This document shows, in pieces, positions 35,175-43,514 of a DNA stretch of 64,000 bases. The position numbers were made by a program, and so were the translations under genes. Under the pieces are notes generated by a model. It was given only the letters and a program-made list of their open reading frames with translations, did not search any database and had not been told where the DNA came from. This DNA comes from Mycobacterium sp. AZCC_0083 (GTDB lineage: Bacteria > Actinomycetota > Actinomycetes > Mycobacteriales > Mycobacteriaceae), in assembly GCF_014202335.1 (NCBI RefSeq), contig NZ_JACHGP010000023.1, positions 58,395-122,394 of the forward strand, in the 5' to 3' direction. How positions within the stretch are numbered: position 1 is the stretch's first letter; each line of letters begins with the position of its first letter.

Positions 35175-35215
35175 GGAAACACCGGATTTCGTCGGTGTCG
35201 GGCGGGCCTAGCGTC
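35174..35215 (+). promoter_or_regulatory. Shared two-box element, copy P1
   Basis: GGGAAACACCGGATTTC beginning at the last base of the LuxR gene, with TAGCGTC at 35209-35215. It is followed 94 bp later by another copy (P2), and no gene directly follows P1. Confidence 0.55.
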
Positions 35216-35308
35216 GCGTCTGCGGTGGTCTTCGGTGTGCTGGCAGGCCGGGGTCCCGCTCGGCGGCTCAGCCTGGTCATCGACGTCCGCGCTAGCGCGT
35301 CAGTTGTA

Positions 35309-35351
35309 GGTAAACACCTGATTCTGCGCTGGCCCTTGGCTCAATAGCGTC
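35309..35351 (+). promoter_or_regulatory. Shared two-box element, copy P2 (PGRS-1)
   Basis: GGTAAACACCTGATTCTGCG at 35309-35328 and TAGCGTC at 35345-35351, 57 bp before the PGRS-1 ATG. The TGATTC-to-TAGCGT spacing is 20 bp (19 in most copies), consistent with a -35/-10 promoter. Confidence 0.65.
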
Positions 35352-35407
35352 AACGGGCGGGAGACCACACGGCCTTGCGGTACACGGATGATCCGAGGGG
35401 ATTTCAG

Positions 35408-36946
35408 ATGGCTACACATCGTCGGCGGGGTAATGGCTCTGGGGGGTCGCGCAAGGCGGGTCATCCGTGGCTGGCAACGGCGGTGGCGATCGGCGGGGCG
35501 GGTATCGCCTTGGCTGCTCCTGGCGCGGCGTTGTTGGCCACTCCCGCGGTGGCTCAGGCCGCGCCGCCGCCAGTGGTGGATCCGTTGTGTTCGCTGTTGG
35601 GGAGCTGCTCTTCGGGCGGCTTGGGGGCAAGCGTCGCTCATAACCTTGCTGATCCGCTCGGGTTGCCCACCGACCTATTCGGTTTCGCTGGTGCCATCCC
35701 GGTTCTCAATATCTTCATCGGCAACGGCGCTGACGGCACCGCACTGCATCCGGACGGCTTCAACGGCGGGTTGTTCTTCGGTAACGGCGGCAAGGGCTTC
35801 AGTCCGACCACTCCGGGGGCGAACGCGGGCAACGGAGGCAACGCCGGGATGTTCATCGGCAGCGGCGGCAGTGGTGGCGCCGGCGGTGCGGGCAACGCCA
35901 CCACCGCGGGCGGACAGGGTGGCAACGGCGGCGCAGCCGCGATGTTCATCGGCAACGGTGGTGCCGGTGGTGCGGGCGGCGCCGGCGGTACCGGCGGTAC
36001 CGGGGTGAATCCCACGACGACGAACACCGCCGCGGCGGGAACCGGGAACGGGGGCAACGGGGTCAACGGCTTCGGCTTCCAGAACGGCGGCGACGGCGCA
36101 AACTCCCAAGGGGATCCACTTGTCAGTATCCCTGGTGGCAATGGCGGCAGTGGTGGATTCCTCGGCGGTAACGGCGGCGACGGCGGCGACGGCGCAGACG
36201 TGTCGACGGTCTTCAACAGCAATGGCGGCGACGGCGGCGACGCCCTTGCCAATGGCGGCGACGGCGGTAACGGCGGTGCCGGCGGGAGTGGTGGACGCCC
36301 CGTCTTTGCTAATGGCGGTAGCGGCGGCGACGGTGCGGCCTCGACCGCGACCGCCGGCAATGGCACCGCGGGCGGCAACGGCGGCACCGGTGGTGCCGGC
36401 GGACTCATCGTCGGCAGCGGCGGTGGTGGCGGCGCGGGTGGCGTGGGCGGCCAGGGCGGCGCCGGCGCGGTCGGCGGCAGCGGTGGTACAGGCGGACAAG
36501 GCGGCGACGGCCCGGCTGGCGGTGGCGCCGGCGGCAGCGGTGGCAGCGGTGGCGAGGGCGAACGAGGCGGTGCCGGCGGTAACGGCGCCCCCGGTGGTAA
36601 TGGCGGCACAGCCGGATCCGGCGGGCTGCTGCCTGTCCTGACCAGCAGCGGGACGCCCGGCGCTGGTGGCACCGGCGGCACCGGCGGCACCGGCGGTACC
36701 GGGGGCACTGGCGGCAGCGGGGGCACCGGCGGCACCGGCACCCTCGGCGCCGCCGACGGCAGCAACGGCACTGCGGGCACCGGCGGCACCGGCGCGGTCG
36801 GCGGCAGCGGGGGCGCTGGCGGCAAGAGCGGTAGCGGCACAACGGGCACGCCTGGCGGGTCCGGCGACTCCGGCTCCGGCGGCACCGGCACTAGTGGGGG
36901 GCCCGGCGGCAGCGGAGGTAGCGGCGGTAGCGGCGGCGCACCGTGA
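35408..36946 (+). CDS. PGRS-type secreted glycine-rich protein 1 (no PE domain)
   Basis: A 512-residue Gly/Asn-rich protein. It starts with a basic n-region and long hydrophobic signal peptide (cleavage near AVAQA/AP, residue 51) instead of a PE domain. A short conserved head follows: a C-x5-C motif (LCSLLGSC), then NIFIGNGADGTALHPDGFNG and a FGNGGKG motif. The rest is PGRS-like GGxGG repeats to the C-terminus. Four paralogues share this plan in the island. RBS GAGGGGAT at 35395-35402; promoter element P2 upstream. Probably a cell-wall or secreted protein; function unknown. Confidence 0.88.
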   Translation: MATHRRRGNGSGGSRKAGHPWLATAVAIGGAGIALAAPGAALLATPAVAQAAPPPVVDPLCSLLGSCSSGGLGASVAHNLADPLGLPTDLFGFAGAIPVLNIFIGNGADGTALHPDGFNGGLFFGNGGKGFSPTTPGANAGNGGNAGMFIGSGGSGGAGGAGNATTAGGQGGNGGAAAMFIGNGGAGGAGGAGGTGGTGVNPTTTNTAAAGTGNGGNGVNGFGFQNGGDGANSQGDPLVSIPGGNGGSGGFLGGNGGDGGDGADVSTVFNSNGGDGGDALANGGDGGNGGAGGSGGRPVFANGGSGGDGAASTATAGNGTAGGNGGTGGAGGLIVGSGGGGGAGGVGGQGGAGAVGGSGGTGGQGGDGPAGGGAGGSGGSGGEGERGGAGGNGAPGGNGGTAGSGGLLPVLTSSGTPGAGGTGGTGGTGGTGGTGGSGGTGGTGTLGAADGSNGTAGTGGTGAVGGSGGAGGKSGSGTTGTPGGSGDSGSGGTGTSGGPGGSGGSGGSGGAP

Positions 36947-37000
36947 CCGCCACGCGGTAGGGACTCATCAGGGTCCCATCGCGATTCGATCCCGACAGAG

Positions 37001-37026
37001 CACCGGGCCCACACCTGGGCCCGGTG
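37001..37026 (+). terminator. Strong hairpin after PGRS-1
   Basis: CACCGGGCCC-ACACCT-GGGCCCGGTG is a perfect 10-bp stem with a 6-nt loop, followed by TTCT. It lies 55 bp after the PGRS-1 stop and has no long T-run, as is usual for mycobacterial terminators. Confidence 0.7.
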
Positions 37027-37091
37027 TTCTACATCCCGCCGACCCGGCCCGGTCACCTCCGTCATCGGGCAGCGGCGCGGACGTGATCGAT

Positions 37092-37166
37092 GTCCCGCGT
37101 CTGCCGCAAGCTCGTCATCCACTCGCGGGCCGAGCCCGGCCGTCACGTGGGCCGAACGGATCTGTA
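37092..37166 (+). pseudogene. Fragment of LuxR-regulator 3' end, copy A
   Basis: About 75 bp closely matching the last codons of the intact LuxR gene (35100-35174), including CGCAAGCTCGTCATCCACTC and GGCCGTCACGTGGGCCGAAC. It is cut off from any upstream coding region. It lies between PGRS-1 and PGRS-2, 90 bp before promoter element P3, and marks a duplication breakpoint. Confidence 0.8.
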
Positions 37167-37255
37167 TTGAACGCCTGATGTCGTCGAGACCAAACGGATT
37201 CGGCCTTGGTGATCGGCTTGGCCTGGTGTCTTTCTGCCGAACTGCGTGGGCCATA

Positions 37256-37297
37256 GGGAAACACCTGATTCTGCGGATGCCGGGAGTCAATAGCGTC
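37256..37297 (+). promoter_or_regulatory. Shared two-box element, copy P3 (PGRS-2)
   Basis: GGGAAACACCTGATTCTGCG at 37256-37275 and TAGCGTC at 37291-37297, 55 bp before the PGRS-2 ATG. Confidence 0.65.
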
Positions 37298-37352
37298 GGC
37301 GGGTGGAGTCGGTACACCGCTCCAGTGCTGAGACGTTCGAGGGGGATTCGAG

Positions 37353-38894
37353 ATGGCCAACCATCATCGGCGGGGTAGGGGTTCTGAGGCGTCGCGCAGA
37401 CGGGGCCGTGCCTGGCTGGCAGCGGCGATCGGTGGGGCGGGGATCGTGCTGGCCGCGCCGGGCGCAGCGCTATTGGTCTCTCCTGGGGTGGCCCAGGCCG
37501 CCCCGGTTGCGGCGAATCCGGTGTGTCCGCTGTTCGGGGGTTGTGCGTCCGGAGGCTTGGGTCCGGGAATCGGTGATGTTGTGGGCCTGGCGGCGCCGAC
37601 GCCGAATGCGTTGGCCGTCGGGGTAGTTGGAGCCGGCGTGAATGGGCCGTTGTCTGCCCTGATTGGTATCGCGGGTCAGATCCCGTTCGTCAACATCTTC
37701 GTCCACAACGGGGCTGATGGCACCGCAGCACATCCCGACGGCGGCAACGCCGGGCTGTTCATCGGCAACGGCGGCAACGGCTACAGCTACACCGCGGCTG
37801 ATCGACTGATCCTTGGCGGAAACGGCGGTAACGGCGGAACAGCGGGGTTGTTCGGCGGCAACGGCGGCAACGGCGGCAACGGCGTGGCAGGCGGCACCGG
37901 CTTGGGCGGGGTGTTACTGCCCGGCGGCAGTGGCGGCAACGGCGGCAGCGCCGGACTGTTCGGCGACGGCGGCAGCGGCGGTAACGGCGGGGCAGGCGCG
38001 ACGGGCGCCAACGCCGTGAACCCAACCGGCGCCCCCAACCCGGTGCGCGGAGCCAACGGTGTCGGCCTTCAGAACGGCGGCAATGGGACGTTCCCGGGGG
38101 GCGACGGCGGCGACGCAGGCGGCTTGGGCGGCAACGGCGGAAAGGGCGGCAACGGCAATCCGGCAACCTCCCGCATCCCGGCTGGCGACGGCGGTGACGG
38201 CGGTGACGCCATAGCCAGCGGCGGTGCCGGCGGAAATGGCGGTAACGGCGGCAGCACCAACGGCATCGGCGGGACCGCAGGCCACGGTGGCGACGGCGGC
38301 GACGCTGCTTCCGACGGTGTCAACGGTCAGTCCGGAAGCGCAGGAGGCAGTGGCGGTGCCGGCGGCCGCGGCGGGTCTGTCTCCGGTGTCGGCGGCAACG
38401 GTGGCGTCGGGGGCACCGGCGGGAAAGGTGGCAACGGAAGCACGGGCGGTGACGGCGGCACTGGCGGCAACGGCGGCACCGTCGCCGGACCCGGCACCGG
38501 CGCCACTGGCGGCCACGGCGGTAGCGGCGGTGGCGGCGGGTTCGGCGGCTTCGGCGGGAACGGCGGCAACGGTGGTGCACCCGGGTCCGGCGCGTCCGGT
38601 TCCGGGTCCGTCGGCACCGGCGGGCCTGGCGGAAACGGCGGCACCGGGGGGACCGGCGGCTTCGGCGGGGGCGGCGGCGGGAGCGTCGGCGGCCTCCCTG
38701 AAGGCGCCAGCGGCACCGGCGGCCCTGGCGCCACCGGCGGCACCGGCGGTACCGGCGGAATCAGCGGCAACGGCAACGCTGGACACATAGGCGCCAATGG
38801 CAAGCCGGGTGGCACCGGTGTCCCCAGCAACGAGGGCGGACCCGCCTTCGGCGGTGGCGGCGGTGCCGGCGGTGCCGGCGGCGCTGGGGGCTGA
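37353..38894 (+). CDS. PGRS-type secreted glycine-rich protein 2 (no PE domain)
   Basis: A 513-residue paralogue of PGRS-1. Signal peptide 1-49 (cleavage GVAQA/AP), conserved C-x5-C (VCPLFGGC), a 25-residue insertion compared with PGRS-1, then NIFVHNGADGTAAHPDG-NAGLFIGNGG, and GGxGG repeats to the end. The repeat units are irregular, with Gly near half of residues and frequent Asn, Ala, Thr and Asp. It is preceded by element P3 and a LuxR 3'-end fragment. No RBS as strong as for the small membrane gene downstream. Confidence 0.87.
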   Translation: MANHHRRGRGSEASRRRGRAWLAAAIGGAGIVLAAPGAALLVSPGVAQAAPVAANPVCPLFGGCASGGLGPGIGDVVGLAAPTPNALAVGVVGAGVNGPLSALIGIAGQIPFVNIFVHNGADGTAAHPDGGNAGLFIGNGGNGYSYTAADRLILGGNGGNGGTAGLFGGNGGNGGNGVAGGTGLGGVLLPGGSGGNGGSAGLFGDGGSGGNGGAGATGANAVNPTGAPNPVRGANGVGLQNGGNGTFPGGDGGDAGGLGGNGGKGGNGNPATSRIPAGDGGDGGDAIASGGAGGNGGNGGSTNGIGGTAGHGGDGGDAASDGVNGQSGSAGGSGGAGGRGGSVSGVGGNGGVGGTGGKGGNGSTGGDGGTGGNGGTVAGPGTGATGGHGGSGGGGGFGGFGGNGGNGGAPGSGASGSGSVGTGGPGGNGGTGGTGGFGGGGGGSVGGLPEGASGTGGPGATGGTGGTGGISGNGNAGHIGANGKPGGTGVPSNEGGPAFGGGGGAGGAGGAGG

Positions 38895-38966
38895 CGCGCG
38901 GCACCGGCCGGGTAGACCGCTGACCGTCGTCCGAAGTGTCACCGACACAACGAAAGGATCGCGCCA

Positions 38967-39011
38967 ATGACGTTGCGCGACAACGAATTACTAGGAGGAG
39001 AACGTGAATAA
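38967..39011 (+). CDS. 14-codon mini-ORF overlapping the membrane-protein start
   Basis: ATG at 38967 with an AAGGA-like RBS about 9 bp upstream reads MTLRDNELLGGERE and stops at 39011, overlapping the GTG at 39004 in another frame. The strong RBS AGGAGGAG of the next gene lies inside it. It may couple translation or be accidental. Confidence 0.3.
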   Translation: MTLRDNELLGGERE

Positions 39012-39354
39012 TCGGTTGCGGAATGTGGCGGTGGGCGCGTTGGTGCTCATTGCCGGTGTGGTTGGGCTCTTCTTGCCGGTGTCGGTGTTCGACGGGAATA
39101 GTTCGACCGTCGCGTGCGGGAATGCAGTGGTCGCCGACCAATCCGTGCCGCGGGCGGCGAACGACGCGACGGCAGCAGGCGTCCCGGTCGCCAATCAGGT
39201 CGTCCTCCATCTCGACTACGTCGCCGAATGCGAATCCGCGATATCCGGGCGGCGTCACTGGGCCGTCCCATTGGTGATCGTCGGGGCGGCAGGCATTTTG
39301 GTCGGACTACTGGCTCGCGGTCGCCGTAGTGCTGGACGGCTTGGTGGTCCCTGA
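39004..39354 (+). CDS. Small two-helix membrane protein, unknown function
   Basis: A 116-residue protein with transmembrane segments at about 7-29 and 86-104 and an outside loop between them holding Cys38 and Cys76, which could form a disulfide. The C-terminus is short and basic (RGRRSAGRLGG). It has the best ribosome binding site in the island (AGGAGGAG at 38993-39000, GTG at 39004). No family recognised. It sits between two PGRS genes and could be part of the same transcript as PGRS-2. Confidence 0.7.
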   Translation: MNNRLRNVAVGALVLIAGVVGLFLPVSVFDGNSSTVACGNAVVADQSVPRAANDATAAGVPVANQVVLHLDYVAECESAISGRRHWAVPLVIVGAAGILVGLLARGRRSAGRLGGP

Positions 39355-39400
39355 CGCCGAGCGGTCCAGCTCTGGACGGCAGTGTCGCGCGTCAGCCGTA

Positions 39401-39442
39401 GGGAAACACCTGATTCTGCACCGTGCGTCGCTCCATAGCGTC
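39401..39442 (+). promoter_or_regulatory. Shared two-box element, copy P4 (PGRS-3)
   Basis: GGGAAACACCTGATTCTGCA at 39401-39420 and TAGCGTC at 39436-39442, 53 bp before the PGRS-3 ATG. Confidence 0.65.
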
Positions 39443-39495
39443 GATACGCGAGGGACCAACGCTTCGGGTTCGGGGCATGATGCAAGGAGACTCAG

Positions 39496-42393
39496 ATGGC
39501 TGGGCATCGGCGGCGGGGTAACGGTGCAGGGCGGTCGCGGACACCGAGTCGTCCGCTACTTGCCACGGCGATGGCGATCGGTGGGGCCAGTATCGCGTTG
39601 AGCGCTCCAGCGGCAGCGTTGTTGGCTGCTCCCGGCGTGGCCCAGGCCGCACCGCCCCCGGCGGCTGATCCGTTGTGCCCGCTGTTCGGGTCGTGCAATC
39701 CACCCAGCGTGGGATCAGCGGTCGCGAGCCTTGCCGGGCCAGGCAACCTCGCAGATCCCTTCGGAGTGCCAACGGCTTTCCTGAGCCTGGCCGGTGCCAT
39801 CCCGATCGTCAATGTCTTCATCGGCAACGGTGCTGACGGCACCGCGGCCCATCCCGACGGCTTCAACGGCGGGATCTTCGCAGGCAACGGCGGAAGGGGC
39901 TACAGCCCGACCGCGGTGGGGGCCAGCGGCGGCAACGGTGGTTCAGCGGGACTGTTCTTCGGCGGCGGCGGCAGTGGCGGCAACGGCGCGATCGGCGACG
40001 CGGTCACCGCCGGTGGCAATGGCGGGAATGGCGGCGCCGCGTCGTTCTTCATCGGCAACGGTGGCGCCGGCGGCATGGGTGGCGCGGGTGCGCCCGGTGT
40101 CACCGGGGTCCTAGGCCTTGGCGGGACGAACGGCGGCGGCGGTGGGGCCGGCGGTAACGGTGGCACGGCCGGGCTCATCGGTGACGGTGGAGCCGGGGGT
40201 TACGGCGGGACCGGCGGGACTGGTGGCGCCGGTGGGGCCGGGGCGACCGGTCTTTCCGCGACGACTCCGGGTGCCGTGGGCGGTGTGGGTCAGGTCGGCG
40301 GCGGTGGCGGTTCGGGCGGCGCGGGCGGCAATGCCGGGACCGGCGGTGCCTCCGAATTCTTCGGTAGCGCCGGCGCTTCCGGGGTCAACGGCAGCGGCGG
40401 TAACGGCGGCGACGGCGCTACCGGTGGCACGGGTGGAGCGGGTGCCACCGGCGCCAACGGTCTGGCTGCAGCGACCCCGGGCGCTGTCGGTGGTGTGGGT
40501 CAGGCCGGCGGCGGTGGCGGCACCGGTGGTGCCGGTGGACTAGCGGGGGCAGGTGGTGCGGCCGGGGTCGGCGGTATCGGCGGCTCGGCGGGTGTCGCCG
40601 GTACCGACGGCGGCGGTGGCGCGGGCGGCGATGCCGGTAACGGCGGCAAGGGTGGCGCCGGCGCGGCTGGCGGCACGGGCCCTGCGGCGACGACTCCTGG
40701 CGCGAAGGGCGGTGTGGGTCAGGGCGGGGGCGGCGGTGGCGCGGGCGGTGCGGGCGGCAATGCCGGGGCCGGTGGTGCGGGTGTCACGACGGGTACTGCG
40801 GGGGTCAACGGCAGTGGTGGCGATGGCGGCGACGGCGCTACCGGTGGCACGGGTGGCGCGGGTGCCAACGGCACCAACGGCGTGGATGCGACGACGCCGG
40901 GCGCAAAGGGCGGTGTGGGTCAGGCCGGTGGCGGTGGCGGCACCGGTGGTGTCGGTGGACTGGCGGGCGCTGGTGGCGCCGCCGGGACGGGTGGCGCGGG
41001 CGGCGCAACGGGCGGGGCCGGGGCCGAAGGCAATGGCGGTGCGGGCGGCAATGCCGGTAACGGCGGCAAGGGTGGCTCCGGCGCGGCTGGTGGCACGGGC
41101 CCTGCAGCGACGACTCCTGGCGCGAAGGGCGGTGTGGGTCAGGGCGGTGGCGGTGGCGGTTCGGGCGGTGCGGGCGGCAACGCCGGAGCTGGTGGCGCGG
41201 GCGCGACGTCGGGTACTGCCGGGGTCAACGGCAGCGGCGGTAACGGCGGTAACGGCGCCACCGGTGGCAAGGGCGGCGCGGGTGCGGACGGCGCCAACGG
41301 TGTGGCTGCGACGACCCCGGGCGGTGTCGGTGGCAACGGTCAGGCCGGCGGTGGCGGCGGTACGGGTGGTGCTGGTGGACTGGCCGGAGCCGGTGGCGCC
41401 CTCGGGACGGGTGGTACCGGCGGCTCGTCCGGTGTCGCCGGGACCGAAGGCAATGGCGGCGCGGGCGGCAACGCCGGCGACGGCGGCAAGGGTGGCGCCG
41501 GCGCGGCGGGCGCAAACGGCACGACAGGGCCTGACGGGCAGACGCACCCCGACGACAACGGAGACAATGGCGGCAACGGCGGCAACGGCCAGAGCGGCGG
41601 CAAGGGCGGCAGCGGCGGGAACGGGGGCGGTGGCGGCGCTGGCGGTGTGGGCCTGACCATTGGGGCCGCGGGCTCCAACGGGAACGGCGGGAACGGCGGC
41701 AAGGGCGGCAAAGGCGGCAGCGGCGGTGACGGCGGCAACGGCGGCGACTCGATCCTGACTACCAGCATTTCGAGTACCCGCGGCGGCGACGGCGGGTTTG
41801 GCAGCAGAGGCGCCGGCGGGGGTGCCGGGGGCGGCGGTGGCAACGCCGGCGTCGGCGGTATCGGCGGTACAAACGGTGTCGCTGGCGGCAGCGGCGCCGG
41901 CGGTGGCGGCGGTAACGGCGGCAACGGCGGCGACGCCTCGAACACGGCTGGCACCAGCTTCGCGGTCGGCGGCAACGCCGGCTTCGGCGGCAACGGCTCC
42001 GGCACCGGCAATGGGGGCGACGGCGGCAACGGCGGCAACGGCTCCGGCAGCGCAGGCAACAACTCAGGCAACGGCGGCGGTTCCGGTGGTCACGGCGGTA
42101 GCAGCCAGAACGGCCACGGCGGCCACGGCGGCAACGGCGGCAACGCCAGCGCCGACCAACCCGGCAATTCCGCCGACGGCGGCGACGGCGCCCCCGGCGG
42201 CGACAGCCAGACCGGCACCGGCGGCGACGGCGGAAACGGCGGTTCGGGCAAAGCCACTGGCAGCGGCGGCGACGGCACCGGCGGCGACGGCGGCAAGGGG
42301 GGTACCCCCGGCGGCGCAGGCGGAGCCGGGGGTGCCGGTGTAGGCGGCCCTGGCGGGACCGGCACCGACGGCTCGAAGGGAGCCAACGGCTGA
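39496..42393 (+). CDS. PGRS-type secreted glycine-rich protein 3 (no PE domain), longest paralogue
   Basis: A 965-residue PGRS-type protein. Signal peptide 1-51 (GVAQA/AP), C-x5-C (LCPLFGSC), the conserved NVFIGNGADGTAAHPDGFNG head, then about 840 residues of Gly-rich repeats. The middle contains an exact-register higher-order repeat of 420 bp (140 residues), with landmarks at 40381, 40801 and 41221. This explains its extra length over its paralogues of about 510 residues. The end is Asp/Asn/Ser-rich (GNNSGNGGGSGGHGGSSQNG). Preceded by element P4 and RBS AAGGAGA. Confidence 0.88.
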   Translation: MAGHRRRGNGAGRSRTPSRPLLATAMAIGGASIALSAPAAALLAAPGVAQAAPPPAADPLCPLFGSCNPPSVGSAVASLAGPGNLADPFGVPTAFLSLAGAIPIVNVFIGNGADGTAAHPDGFNGGIFAGNGGRGYSPTAVGASGGNGGSAGLFFGGGGSGGNGAIGDAVTAGGNGGNGGAASFFIGNGGAGGMGGAGAPGVTGVLGLGGTNGGGGGAGGNGGTAGLIGDGGAGGYGGTGGTGGAGGAGATGLSATTPGAVGGVGQVGGGGGSGGAGGNAGTGGASEFFGSAGASGVNGSGGNGGDGATGGTGGAGATGANGLAAATPGAVGGVGQAGGGGGTGGAGGLAGAGGAAGVGGIGGSAGVAGTDGGGGAGGDAGNGGKGGAGAAGGTGPAATTPGAKGGVGQGGGGGGAGGAGGNAGAGGAGVTTGTAGVNGSGGDGGDGATGGTGGAGANGTNGVDATTPGAKGGVGQAGGGGGTGGVGGLAGAGGAAGTGGAGGATGGAGAEGNGGAGGNAGNGGKGGSGAAGGTGPAATTPGAKGGVGQGGGGGGSGGAGGNAGAGGAGATSGTAGVNGSGGNGGNGATGGKGGAGADGANGVAATTPGGVGGNGQAGGGGGTGGAGGLAGAGGALGTGGTGGSSGVAGTEGNGGAGGNAGDGGKGGAGAAGANGTTGPDGQTHPDDNGDNGGNGGNGQSGGKGGSGGNGGGGGAGGVGLTIGAAGSNGNGGNGGKGGKGGSGGDGGNGGDSILTTSISSTRGGDGGFGSRGAGGGAGGGGGNAGVGGIGGTNGVAGGSGAGGGGGNGGNGGDASNTAGTSFAVGGNAGFGGNGSGTGNGGDGGNGGNGSGSAGNNSGNGGGSGGHGGSSQNGHGGHGGNGGNASADQPGNSADGGDGAPGGDSQTGTGGDGGNGGSGKATGSGGDGTGGDGGKGGTPGGAGGAGGAGVGGPGGTGTDGSKGANG
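40262..41520 (+). repeat. In-frame 420-bp tandem repeats inside PGRS-3
   Basis: Landmark GGGGTCAACGGCAG recurs at 40381, 40801 and 41221, and CAGGCCGG at 40501, 40921 and 41341, each exactly 420 bp apart. CGACGACTCCTGGCGCGAAG recurs at 40689 and 41109. Each unit splits into two related halves of about 70 codons. Confidence 0.85.
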
Positions 42394-42432
42394 TGTGCAC
42401 GGCGACCGCCGCCCCCAGCTGTTCATCGACCT

Positions 42433-42528
42433 AAAGTCATTGGAGGCAAACCTCTCTCGGGTCTATCGCAAGCTCGCAATGAGCTGCGGCCCGAGCTCGG
42501 CGGCCACCTGAGTCAATCTGATCCGTAG
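42433..42528 (+). pseudogene. Fragment of LuxR-regulator 3' end, copy B
   Basis: In one frame it reads SLEANLSRVYRKLAM, matching the LuxR helix-turn-helix end TVEVNLSRVYRKLGI of the intact regulator. It then drifts out of frame through CCGAGCTCGGCGGCCACCTG to CCGTAG, the equivalent of the LuxR stop. It runs directly into promoter element P5, as at the intact gene. Confidence 0.75.
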
Positions 42529-42568
42529 GGAAACACCTGATTCTAAGGGTGTGTTGCACGCCTAGCGT
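42528..42568 (+). promoter_or_regulatory. Shared two-box element, copy P5 (leaderless small gene)
   Basis: GGGAAACACCTGATTCTAAG at 42528-42547 and TAGCGT at 42563-42568. The next ATG is only 7 bp downstream, so if TAGCGT is a -10 hexamer the mRNA starts at the start codon. Confidence 0.65.
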
Positions 42569-42575
42569 TGGGTCG

Positions 42576-42866
42576 ATGAGCTCCTCTGGGTTGCCGCAAC
42601 GGTGTTACCTCGCCGAGTGGTATCGGTCCGAGCTGACTGAGGAACTGCTCGATTCTGCCGTGACCAAACTCGACGAGTGTGTGTCCTCGGTGTGCGCGCA
42701 GGGCTCGCCGGTGCGGCTGTTGATGGCGCTCGCGGTGCCGGACGACCAGTTGGTCTTCGGCGTCTTCGTGGCCGGCTCGGAGGAGATTGTCGACAGGGTA
42801 TGCCGGGAGGCCGGCATTCCGGCACATCGGCTCAGCGCGGCCATTGACGCCCGCGTGCCGCGCTGA
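42576..42866 (+). CDS. Small conserved mycobacterial protein, unknown function
   Basis: A 96-residue soluble protein: CYLAEWYRSELTEELLDSAV, SPVRLLMALAVPDDQLVFGV, then a C-terminal EAGIPAHRLSAAID. It resembles a family of small mycobacterial proteins with a ferredoxin-like fold (DUF4242-like), but I cannot name its function. The ATG at 42576 has no ribosome binding site and lies 7 bp after the TAGCGT box, indicating a leaderless transcript driven by the same element as the PGRS genes. Confidence 0.75.
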   Translation: MSSSGLPQRCYLAEWYRSELTEELLDSAVTKLDECVSSVCAQGSPVRLLMALAVPDDQLVFGVFVAGSEEIVDRVCREAGIPAHRLSAAIDARVPR

Positions 42867-42967
42867 TCACGGGAAACCCTTGATCTTGCGCCAACATTCG
42901 CTCGACGGAGTGGTGCCGTTGGCATACTCGGACGATACTGCGCAGGCGGGATGGGGAGGGAGTTCAC

Positions 42968-43514
42968 ATGGCACGCTGGACATTCGACGACATCCCTTGC
43001 CAGGCGGGCAGGACCGCCCTGGCGACCGGCGCCAACAGCGGGTTGGGATTCGAGTCCGCTCGACAGTTGGCACTCAAGGGCGCCAACGTCATCGCCGCAT
43101 GCCGTCACCATGACAGGGGCCTTGAGGCAGTGCGGCGGATCCGCGACGAGTCCCCGAACGCAAGCATCGCGTCGGCGTCGCTGGATCTGGCCGATCTGGA
43201 CTCCGTCGCCCGCTTCGCCGACGACTTCCTGGCCGGGCATCGCCGACTCGACCTGCTGATCAACAACGGTGGGGTGTTGACCCCGCCGGAGGGCAAGACC
43301 AAACAGGGCTTCGAGTTGCAGTTCGGGACCAACCATTTGGGACACTTCGCGCTGACCGGCCGTCTGCTCATTGCGCGCCGTCGGCGTCACCGGACCGGTT
43401 CGGCAGGCCCGGATTTCGGTGCGCGCGCGGGACGCCGCGGTGGCCGAGCAACTGTGCGACGTCAGCGAGCGGCTCACCGGCGTGAGCTACGTCTTCGTCG
43501 GCTCACGCGCCTAA
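42968..43514 (+). pseudogene. Short-chain dehydrogenase pseudogene with internal deletion
   Basis: The N-terminal part (42968 to about 43370) is a good SDR start: ATGANSGLGFESARQLALKG, LLINNGGVLTPPEGK, FGTNHLGHFALTGRLL. The catalytic Tyr-x3-Lys region is missing. The sequence resumes in another frame near 43385 as the normal SDR end (VRARDAAVAEQLCDVSERLT then GVSYVFVGSRA, stop at 43514). About 130-150 codons have been lost and the frame is broken. A partial promoter-like box GGGAAACCCTTGATCTTGCG lies upstream at 42871-42890 without the second box. Confidence 0.8.

Noticed and set aside
35174..35215. GGGAAAC considered as the -35 of an ECF sigma promoter with CGTC as -10
   Set aside because: The distance between GGAAAC and CGTC is about 30 bp, too far for a -35/-10 pair. 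TGATTC with TAGCGT at 18-20 bp fits better, leaving GGGAAAC as a possible activator site.
35638..37317. Long Pro-rich and Arg-rich open frames antisense to the PGRS genes
   Set aside because: They are the expected shadows of GGC/GGN repeats (Gly codons read backwards give Pro, Ala or Arg), with no independent start signals or domains.
35800..42300. Regular GGCGGCAACGGCGG repeats considered as a CRISPR or satellite array
   Set aside because: The repeats are in frame within coding sequence, vary in length and lack unique spacers.
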